From NCBI RefSeq assembly GCF_016859285.1, contig NC_053416.1:13589501-13653500 (forward strand): 64,000 bases of DNA, written 5' to 3'. A program made the translations under genes and the position numbers. Within the stretch, counting starts at the first letter, position 1. The number at the start of each line of letters is the position of its first letter. The stretch is from Xiphias gladius. Its lineage: Eukaryota > Chordata > Actinopteri > Istiophoriformes > Xiphiidae. Under the pieces are notes generated by a model. The model ran no database searches. It saw only the letters and a list, made by a program, of their open reading frames with translations, and was not told the DNA's origin. Shown here one piece after another: positions 25,001-34,300 of this stretch.

Positions 25001-26999
25001 GCAACTAAGGTCACCCCCTTCCTCAACTTTGCTGAAGAGATTACAAGGCTTTGAGTTTACCACTCTCTGAGGCAGCATAGAGAAACAAAGTGGATTTGTG
25101 AAATTTCTGACTAAGTAAGCTCAAATAGATGTTGTCATTACTCACAACCGCACTATGCAACCTGTCTGACAGGGAAAACAGGAACAACTGCTACACAGGA
25201 GCAGCTCTGAGACAGAAACTAGAACAGCACAGGCTGGGGAGAGGAGCAGCTGGTACACACAAAAAGATTTTCAGCAGATCTGAAATGGACACTTTCATCA
25301 CAGACAAATTTAAAAAGCTGGGGTAAAAAAATCATATCATGTTTCCAAGAGACACTTCTATTGTTGTAGTCAACCAAAGAAAATCGATTTGTACCTACTA
25401 TTCAATCAATCGATTGATCGCAATGGGAAGCAAACCCATAAGCCAGCTTATGTTAGTGCTCTAACCAAGGAGCTATAGAGACCCATTCAAGCTACACAGA
25501 AGCATTTAAGGGAATAGTGGCCAGCAATGATGGTTATTCATTCACTTCTCTGGCGCCGAATGTAGTTTCTTGCCAGTAGTGGGTGGTGGTGATGGTCACT
25601 CACCAAGAGCTTCAGCCATTGTTGCGTTTACAAGACAAAATGTTGGAATACGCCCAGTGGGCAGCGCTACTTCCTCATCCTCTCGTGTTGAGGGGTACAC
25701 TGGACATAACTCACTATCGCAAAGCTAGTTAGCATGCTAACTTCAGTACAACAAGTAACAGAAATAGAAGCAAAACAAGAGGTAACATAGAAGTTGCCTT
25801 CCACCGGTGGAGACAGCTCTTGGCGAGTAAAGGAATGAAGTTTGATGCTGACCTCACAATCTTTCAATAGCAATTCTTCTTCTAAACTGGTAAGTAAATA
25901 GCTGTTAATGCTAATGTCGGCTATGTAGCAATAGCAAAAACTTACATATAGGCCCTCTTCATACCTGGCATTAACATGCATCTTGAGTGATCCAATCACA
26001 AGTGGACAGCTCTAAGTACGTTTACCTGGACTTAGAAGGTGTTTCCACATGTATCTTGACTGACCACTTGTGATCGGACCTCACCTCCCTGCTCTATTTG
26101 CAAATAAACACATACACTAATTCTGTTTGCAAAGACCAAGATGCATTGTTGTTTTTAACCAGCGGGAGGTAGCAATGCACATCTCGTGCCTAGTGTGCCG
26201 GAAATTAAAAGAAGAAGAAATCAAATCAATACAGACTGGATCTATTCCTTGCCGTGTTCCGGACATACCAGATCACCCAAGATGTTTGATTCACTCGTAA
26301 TATATCCGTATGGGCTTTTCAAAATTTTAAGACGTCGTGGACAGAGCCAGCCTACAGGATTTGTACAACTTGTATTTGTTTGCAAATGAGTATGTACATC
26401 TTCCTACACAGAGAACGTCAGTTGAGTAAGTGGTTCACTCAAAAGAATGTGGCTATATGCGGTCCAGACCACCTCCGAATGTGGTCTGAGTGATTTGATT
26501 TCAATGTGTCCTCAAAGCATCTTGGATGCATTCACACCTGTACTTAGAGCTGTCCACTTGTGATTGGATCACCCAAAATACATGTATATGCCAAGTCTGA
26601 ACAGAGCCATACCCCTTTAAGAAGTCGTGTCTGCTGAACCATCAGGGTATTTGTGTTTCAGATTTGTGTCTGCAAGCACAAAGTAAACAAAAACTTGTTC
26701 CTATCAGTTTCTCCCACAACAGGCCTGGAACAAAGCCCATTCTTGTTCACACCAGTCTTGCAGCCCTGCTTTTCATTGAACACCTGAAAGAACAGTAGTT
26801 GTAACACCTAAAGTTCTTCTTGTGATCATTGAAGACATTAATCAGACTACTAACTCTTACTAACTCTGTTAATCTTTATAAGGTTTTCAATACTAAATTC
26901 CTGTTTACTGTAAGTTAGTGTGTCTGTTCACCAGTACTCACCTAAAAACTGTAGTACGCTATTAAAACCGCTATAAATCCAATCGAATAGGAATGACAT
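22004..26999 (-). CDS. sar1b: Sar1b, small GTPase that starts COPII coat assembly
   Basis: Coding exons on the minus strand, in transcript order: 26,999-26,942; 24,577-24,458; 24,187-24,122; 23,771-23,668; 22,931-22,800; 22,120-22,004 (stop TAA). They sum to 597 nt, or 198 aa, the usual Sar1 length, with all phases matching. The N-terminus, [20 protein letters not shown], is the amphipathic helix that Sar1 inserts into the ER membrane when GTP-bound. Motifs: P-loop GLDNAGKTT (residues 32-40), switch I around TLHPTSEEL (56-64), DLGGH with the catalytic His79, and GNKID near 133-137. The C-terminus [10 protein letters not shown] is typical of Sar1. Sar1, charged by Sec12, recruits Sec23/Sec24. 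The sequence mixes Sar1a- and Sar1b-like residues. I call it sar1b mainly because sec24a lies next to it, head to head. A non-coding first exon lies at about 30,322-30,450, and there is a candidate alternative first exon at 25,604-25,619. Confidence 0.96.
25420..25484 (-). repeat. tRNA-like fossil (SINE head or tRNA pseudogene)
   Basis: Read on the minus strand, this has an A-box-like TAGCTCCTTGGTTAGAGC and, about 30 nt later, a B-box-like GGTTTGCTTCC. These are the internal RNA polymerase III promoter elements of tRNAs and tRNA-derived SINEs. The anticodon arm does not pair well and the acceptor stem is not recognisable, so it is not a working tRNA gene. Confidence 0.4.
25604..25619 (-). other. 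sar1b: Candidate alternative first coding exon of sar1b
   Basis: On the minus strand, ATGGCTGAAGCTCTTG sits in a strong start context (A at -3, G at +4) and is followed at once by a GTGAGT donor. It ends in phase 1, exactly as the normal first coding exon does. Splicing to the exon at 24,577 would give [13 protein letters not shown]..., a 184-aa Sar1 lacking the N-terminal amphipathic helix. Upstream (25,640-25,760) lie an ETS-like GAGGAAGT and a GTTAGCATGCTAAC motif typical of fish promoter regions. There is no transcript evidence here. Confidence 0.5.
25948..26611. mobile_element. MITE in sar1b intron 1 with long inverted ends
   Basis: A 658-bp element (25,951-26,608). Its left end, GGCCCTCTTCATACCTGGCA, pairs with the inverted right end (GGCTCTGTTCAGACTTGGCA on the opposite strand), and similarity continues for about 70 bp through TGATCCAATCACAAGTGGAC, then AGCTCTAAGTAC. 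The 3-bp direct repeat ATA flanks both sides, which suggests a PIF/Harbinger-like origin, though the TSD is short. It lies between the normal first coding exon (26,942-26,999) and the candidate alternative one (25,604-25,619). The open frame at 26,186-26,389 is inside it and not a gene. Confidence 0.7.
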
Positions 27000-28834
27000 A
27001 TCCGGAGCTGTTGAATCCTGAAAACAAATGGGAAAAAACAGCGGTAAGAAGACATGAACACACATAGACCGAGCAAAAAAAAAAAAAAAAAAAGAATTGT
27101 TAAAGAAATGTTATTTTAGCTGTAATATCAATAATTATTATATAGAAAGTGAGCAAAATTACAATATACAATCTTTCTAGTGTTGGTATCTTTTCCAATT
27201 ACTTCTCCTCTGAATATTTATCAATAATGTTTTACGTTTTTATTTATTTTTGTATGTAGGTTGTCAGTGACCTTACACAGTGTCTCTGTTCTCATGGTCA
27301 GGAGTATTACCAATACTGCATAATTTGCATTGGGAAATTAGCGTCATCACTAAACTGTTCTGACAGGAAAACTTGAAGGAGATCTGGACCGTCTCGCTCT
27401 TTATCATCAGCATGGACAAAATATTGAAGCTCAAATCATTTTCACAATAGCAGCACTTAAGAGGCACTGCACACCTGTAAATTGTCCATGGAAAAAACTA
27501 GATGGTAGGAAAAAGGTGAGAGCATAAATTTAAATTGTGATATACAGTATAACGCTAAAGTTTGAAATTTTAGGAGAAGATTAAAAATGAAGATAAATTT
27601 GGGAGATTACTGCACATATCTAGTAAGATTTTTTTTTATCATGAAAAAATTATATGGTTGACAACACTGCAATTTCAAGTCCAACTGGTCTTCATTTCAA
27701 AATATTCAGATTTATTAATAACTATATTGACTATAGGCCCAGAGACTACATGGGAAAGTACCTGAAAACACCAACAAATGAATAGAACACAATTATAAGT
27801 ATCGACAACAGGGGACAGAAAGTAAGATCAATGAGAACCAATCAGCACTCCTCACCACAGACCTCAAAAAAGTGATAGTACTCAGCTCTATAATCATGAG
27901 GCCTGCCTCAACCTATAAGACAGCTATCGGCAACTGGTGATAAGAACAATGACTGACTTTCTACAGCCAATGATTAGCTTATTCCAGTAGGAGTCTTTGG
28001 ACAGGAGGACAGAAGTTTCAAAGGACTGATCACAAACCAGCTGACAGCTCCTAAACAGGTAACATGAGTGTTTTGTTCAACACAAGCCATTTGCAATGGC
28101 CTTGGAAATGAAGCCTAGCATTAGCCTTTCAAGATAAGGTAGTCAGATAGAATTTCAAACAAAACAAAATAGATATGAGATAGGGCATGCTATAACTGTG
28201 TGAAATCAACAGCCCACTGACTTGTTACATACAGCAGCTGGTTATTTCTACGTAAGACAATCTCTTGTTTGGTTAATTTGTCATTCTAGTTCTCACAAGC
28301 TTCTTTTCCCCCCTCTTTTCAGTGGCATGTGATCAAATGCTTTAGCAAGTGTCACAGTCATGAAAATGGGGACAGAAAAAACTACCAAACTTCCTCTCTC
28401 TGTGACCAAAGGAATATCTTTTGGTTAAACCAAAGTTTTTTTGCCCATGAAATAATGATGTTTGATCCACTGAAGTGACACACATACACACAGTTTGCAA
28501 AATTGATCAAATTTTCTCTGTGCCAGTTACAGAGGTCCCATAACAAAGTAAACTGGTGCCGACCTCTAGCCCTAGTTACGTAATGTGCAAACAACTTCAG
28601 GGCTAAAGTATAAAGTAGCCAAAGGTCAAGACCACGCAAATACAGCTGAACTACACGTCAGCTGCTGCTACACTCCAGTCCGATATACTGCCACTCCCAC
28701 CACCAGTTTTCTATGACACAGTGGGCTTTACAGTCTGATGCTCCCATGTGTGACGTGATACAGCTGTGAATGTTAAGCAGTTTGACAGTAATATATACAT
28801 GAGTTTAAACCAAAAATGACCAACTACATTGAAG

Positions 28835-29200
28835 TAAGGCTGGAACTAATGATGTTTATCTCATTGATTCATCTGATGAGTTATTTTCTTGATTAACTGG
28901 TTAATATTTTGGTCTATAAAACTTCCAAAAACAGTGGAAAATGCCAATCACAAAATCCTGAAACACAAACTGATGTCATTACATGTCTTGTTTTGTCAAA
29001 TCAACAGTCCAAAACCAAAACATATTCAGTATTATATTATATTACTATAATGTAAGACCAAGAAAAGCAGAACATTCTCATTTGAGAGGCTGGAACGAGA
29101 GTGTTTGGCATTTCTGCTTGAAAAATGTCTTAATATCGAAATTGTTGCAAATTAATTTCTCTTTGAATGACTAATCAATTAATCAACTAATTGAATTTCT
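28835..29200 (+). repeat. MITE copy (A) in sar1b intron 1
   Basis: It begins AAGGCTGGAACTAATGAT and contains GATTAACTGGTTAATATTTT, GGTCTATAAAA and an AAAATGCCAATCACA block. It ends in a reiterated ATCAATTAATCAACTAATTG. Other copies are near 37,095-37,330, 56,108-56,300 and 57,440-57,745. This 'GGCTGCAACTAATGATTA...' family is very frequent in teleosts. I infer a hAT-type non-autonomous element. Confidence 0.6.
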
Positions 29201-30321
29201 ACATTAAAATGACTATAATAACAAGGTGTGACAAAAATGGTTGGTTGCCAAGGTAAGATTATTGGAGATGTACAGGATGAATTTGGCTAGAAAAGCCCTC
29301 AGAGCAAAACTCGCCATAACAGAGGAATGTGTTATTAATTAAATCTATCAGATGAGCTAATGACCATGGTTCAAGTTTAAGTTAAGTGTACTTACTCACA
29401 AATCACCAAACTACACGTGTTGAGAGTTTGCCCTTATAACTGTCCACCTTCTGAACTAATTCTTCGGTGTCTGAAGAGCTGTTAATGTTTCCTCACACCT
29501 ACATAATAAAGAAGATGTATTATTTATGTAAATATAATGTGTTATTTATGTAAAAATAACAGCGCTAGTTTGGAATTGTGTTTTAGCTCACAAATTATAA
29601 CGTAAGACACATTTTTCTCCAAATTCCTATCTTCTCAGGCACCCTCGAGCAGGTGTTATAACTTCACACAGATACCATGAGAAAATGATGAGTCCATAAT
29701 ACAATAAAGACACTGGATGCAGTTTTACTCATCTGTCAAACCACTATCAACGTAGCAGCAAAGTTAGCTAACCCTTACCCTAACGGCTAACGTTACATGG
29801 ATGATTGATCTCCGCTAGGTTCTGCGTTGGCGAAAAATAAAAATAAAAGGGCCCGAATATCAGAATCATGGCAAGTCAAACCAAAGTTAGACATATATAT
29901 TAAGTCTAATTATATCAAGCTTGGGTGAGGCCGGCTAACAGGCTGGCTAGTAGGAAGCCACTAGCTACGTGTCATATTCTCTTAAGAGGCGACGTTGCAT
30001 CGAGGGGTTACTGGCTACGTTAGCTAATTACCAGTTAGCTGAAGCTATACTTCACCGAGGTATTAACATCAGAGACATGTGATAGTGTCAGTTTGTTCCC
30101 TCCAGTAATAAATGTGGATGTTTCAATACATATAACAGCGGCTAAACTTGAGTTTATATCAAGCTAGAAGCTCATCGATAATAAGCGAGTTAGCCAACTT
30201 AGTGTTACCGATGCTAACGTAGCAACGTTAGCAGCGGGGATAATTTGCTAGCCGGGATGCCGACCGCTCACATACGACTCTTTTCTGTTCATCGGGGAGA
30301 AAATGTATCGAATCAACTTAC

Positions 30322-30450
30322 CCGTTATTTAGTTGTAGATTAATTTAACGAGTGTAATCGCTCTTATACTCATGTAAATTGGTCTCCCGGTCAAAAAAGA
30401 GAGAGCCTGCGTGATGCCAGTTCTTCCTCTCCTTTTTCGTATTTTGTTAC
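30322..30450 (-). other. sar1b: sar1b non-coding first exon (5' UTR)
   Basis: A GTAAGT donor (minus strand, 30,321-30,316) closes an exon that would splice to the acceptor at 27,018, 18 nt before the sar1b start codon. The transcription start is inferred only, at about 30,420-30,480. The exon contains a short upstream ORF (30,373-30,329, 14 codons plus stop, MSIRAITLVKLIYN), which could dampen translation if the start site lies upstream of it. Confidence 0.55.
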
Positions 30451-31130
30451 TGAGCCACGACACTGCAATGGCTGTCCAACAACTCCCCAAAACTCTGCCC
30501 AGCCGCTTCCTGTTTATGTTTCACAATCATCTTTCCGGCTGGAGAACCGATATACACCGAGGGTCTAGTGTTCTTCTTGTTTCATAATTTCCATACAAAT
30601 ATTTCACTGTGTTTTCTTTCATACAATATTTTATTAAGGTACATGTGACTGGTTTAAAAACCAAACAAACCCTAAAAAAACGATTGCCCCAGCTTTCTGG
30701 CTTATACTATTTACTTGTCAATTATAAAGTCATGAAAATATTCTTGTTAGGCTTAAAAAGACTTAAATGTCACGTTTTTTATGGGTGGCCCTTACTCGGG
30801 TGATCGTTTGAACTCTAAATGGATATTAGCAGATATTTTTTGATTCCGCCACATCCAACTATATGAGCAAATGCTGTTGGTTGTACATAAATTCAGAGAT
30901 TGAATCAGGTAAATAAATTCTCTCATCTAGTTCCTAGTACGCTTGAAAAATCCAGAGCACAGGAGGAAATGCCACGTGTACACACTGCGCATGCCCGACG
31001 ATTTTTACGTTGATCCTGCTGGGTGATCCCAACTTCCGGTGAAAGAGGAGAAGTGTCTCACACGATTACTCTGCCAAGGCCTGTCGTTACTCACCCGTAG
31101 CTAGTCGAACGGGGTTTCGGTAAGAGCCAT
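30450..31130. promoter_or_regulatory. Divergent promoter region between sar1b and sec24a
   Basis: About 600 bp separate the inferred 5' ends of the two COPII genes. On the sec24a side are an E-box CACGTG (30,973-30,978), an NRF1-like TGCGCATGCCC (30,986-30,996) and an ETS-like ACTTCCGG (31,032-31,039). On the sar1b side are ETS-like sites at about 30,533-30,538 (CCGGAA, minus strand) and about 30,505-30,512 (CAGGAAGC). There is no clear TATA box. This combination is usual for housekeeping promoters. I did not find a canonical ERSE (CCAAT-N9-CCACG). Confidence 0.6.
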
Positions 31131-31140
31131 GGCCCTGTGA
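31129..31140 (+). other. Minimal upstream ORF ahead of sec24a
   Basis: ATG-GCC-CTG-TGA in a strong context (G at -3 and +4) lies 214 bp before the sec24a start. It is about 7 bp downstream of a donor-like GTAAGA (31,120-31,125), so in some transcripts it might be intronic. If it is in the mRNA, it could reduce scanning to the main start codon. Confidence 0.35.
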
Positions 31141-31342
31141 TCGCCAGGAAGTCAGCTAATTAACGTGTTTTAAAAGAAACGAGGAGAAGTCGCCGTGGAC
31201 AACGTTTTGACTAAACGCCACATAGTCAGAGCCACTGGTTTGAACGTTACCCCGCGACTGCCAGCTAGGTAGCTAGCTAAAGACGCAGCTAGCTATTCGC
31301 CAACTAAGCACCTCTAAATTAGATCCTGGTGTCTGTTTCAAG

Positions 31343-34300
31343 ATGTCAACTGCGGGAATCAACTCTCAGAGCGGGACAGGGACGGGGCAGGCATATGTGA
31401 ATGGTGAGTAACATTTAAGTTTAGGTAAAATCGGTTAAAGGCCAAGTAGCAATCGACGCAAGTAACAAGCTAACACTAGCAGCAGGTATTGGATCTTGTC
31501 ACTGTGGCTATCTGCTAACAGTTCGCTAACTGCTTTGCTTAGTAACGCTGTAACGTAAGGTTGCCAAGCAAGAGCGAACTGTCAAGTGTAATTGTGCCGG
31601 GATAACTGTGGTTAATCTTGACCTATGTTACCTTACTGCTTTAGGATGACCAAAATAGTTGCTATCGTCAAGGTACGCTAAGCACAACTATCTTGCTCAC
31701 GGAATTTAGTCAGTGTTTGCTACCTTTGGTTTGTTGAAGTGACAAACCGATGGGTGAACGTTCATCGTAACTTTAAGACAGATGTAAACAGTAAACATGA
31801 CTGCGATGATGTGATCGCACCCTTAACTTAGCACTTGTATTCTTCTCCTGTCAAGCTGCTCGGTTAGCCAGAACGTTTCCTATCACTTTAAAAACAACTA
31901 ACGAGCTTTGACTTGTCTTTTCGCGTCTCTGTAGGATTTTCCCTTGTATAGTGTCATTTCCAGCGAGTAATCCCATTTGCGGGTTTATTAGTTCTCTCAC
32001 TGTTGTTGTGCAATACGGATTTTTTAGCAGGCTAAATAGCTCTGGTTTGTTTGCGTCGTACGTTTTACTGTACATGTGGCACATTGGGGATGATCCAGAT
32101 AGGTTGCTGCAGTGCTTTCTACAGGCTCAACCAGATACCTACTTCAGTTTGGGATTATTCACACATTTCTAACGGGTCCCATAAACGCTGAGGGAAAAAA
32201 ATCTAAACCAAGTCCGTGACAACTGACATATTTGTGATTGTGTGCAGCCTTCAGCAGCGTTTTCTTATCCATGCATGGGAAGGACCTCTCTTGTACTGTG
32301 CGGACGAAGCAACTACAGCTGGACTTTATAAAGCATCTGTTTGGATTTGTAAAGCTGTAGATAAACGTGTGTCTGAACTTCCAATTAGTGTCACTAAAGG
32401 ATGCTAATCCAGATCTGATCAATCTGAAAACAAAGTGTTTTTCTGACAGTAGAAACAGAATGAAAACATGCCACTAAAGTTGAATGGGATGAGTTTTCAG
32501 AACAATGCTTGTAAATTAGTTCTTATCATGGGATATCTTTAAGGTGAATGAACAAATCAATTGGATTTAAGTAGCTTTGTCATCAATCATGGCAAAGAGA
32601 TCAGCATGTTTGCAATTCATATAGTGCCATACCAAAATGTTTCCACAACTGTTGATCATAACATAGGACGGCCATAAATTTCATGCATAAAGAATGAAGG
32701 CCAATGTAGTGAACCTACCTACTGTAAGCTCACATTAGATCACACTTGAGTGTTTCATCTCTCGTTCAATTTATATTTTCTAGCATATTCTTCCAAAGAC
32801 TGTAATAGTAAAGGCTTCCCAGACAGCCTTATTTCTATACACCAGCGACATAAAAGATGTCATTCTGCTTTGTTCTTCTATATCCTTAGGCCATTCTAAT
32901 AGACATTTAATAATAAAAAAAAAAAAGCAGGCAGCTTTGCTGGCAGTACATGATTGAAGTGATGAAGATGCCTTTTTAATAACTGCAATATCCCACTTCC
33001 CATTGGAAAGCTCTTTTATTTTTACAAAAAATCTCAGTTTTAGGGTTGGAGGTAAAGATCTCCAGACTTCATTAACCAAATGCTCACCATTTCAAAACTT
33101 TTTTTTTATTCATTTAAAAAAAAAAAAAAAAATTCTAACTGACTTCCATTATGTTTTACCTCTCAGTGGGTGGATTTGTGTTTGGCTGAGAGGTCTGATT
33201 CCACATCAGGTTCTTTCTGATTGGACGGGAGCTGTAACTGACTAGGAGCTTTAGTTCTTAAAATTTCCCTGCTCCTAGGAAGGACAAAGATTTGTGGTGG
33301 ATTATGTGCCTTCGTCTATCTTTGCTCATTGAGAGGGGTTGTTTTCTAATCTCTTCTCACTCTGCTGACTTAGCTCTGCTTCCAGTTATGTAGTGCAGGA
33401 CTAAGTGGATAGTAGTGAATCTGTTTGCATTATGTAATCATTTAGGGTCCAAACCGCAGTACACCGATGCTGCAATTTAAGCACTGATTCCTGATAGATT
33501 GTTATTTAGGCAACATTTGATTGATTGACTGACTATATTGGATAAGTATTTTTTTTTTATCAGTTTTTTTGCAGTTGGAAAGATCTTGCATTATCTGCTA
33601 TGTATGACACCATTGTTCTTGGTACTTAAATTCAGCACTTGGGAAATTTAGGAATAAATGCGAAATTTTAGCCTGGTACCCGCAAAATACACAATCAGAG
33701 CATTTTTAATTGTGCAGAAGTGTCTGTGGTGTTTTACTACTGCTGTGTTCAATAAAGTATGGCCAGACTTGCTTTAGAGCCCCACACTCACTTAGAGCAG
33801 ATCATGTTGAATTAAATCCAGGTAAAGAGATTAGACCCTGGCCTGTCAGTTCATTGGTCATTTGGTGGATCTGAGCGCTTTTCCCCCCGGTGTTGTCGCT
33901 ACCGTTACTGTGCCATGTGTTTTTCATATATCTTTTTGAACAGATTTAAACCCAAGCTTTGCTTTAAATAAGAGGCACTTGGATCACAAACAAAGGCTTT
34001 TTTCAGACATGGAATCTGTAACATTCCTGGCTTCATCTGTCTGGGAAGCTAATGGCTTGGCTTCTAAACTTTTAAACATAAGGTTACCTTATAGAAATGT
34101 TCCATAATGGCTCTGGTCAAGCATGAAAAAACGGTAACCTAGAGAGCCACAACCCTTGTACACATTTTGGCGTTTGGTACACAAGAGGGAGTCCAACAGC
34201 CTGTTCTTAACAGTGACAGCACCGCTGGCGAATAGTTTGAAAGAAAGAAGAATATTCCACATGAAGTTGACATGTAAAATTGCCAGAACATTTTTAAAAG

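Noticed and set aside
26186-26389. A 67-codon plus-strand frame in sar1b intron 1
   Set aside because: It lies wholly inside the inverted-repeat MITE at 25,951-26,608 and has no recognised domain.
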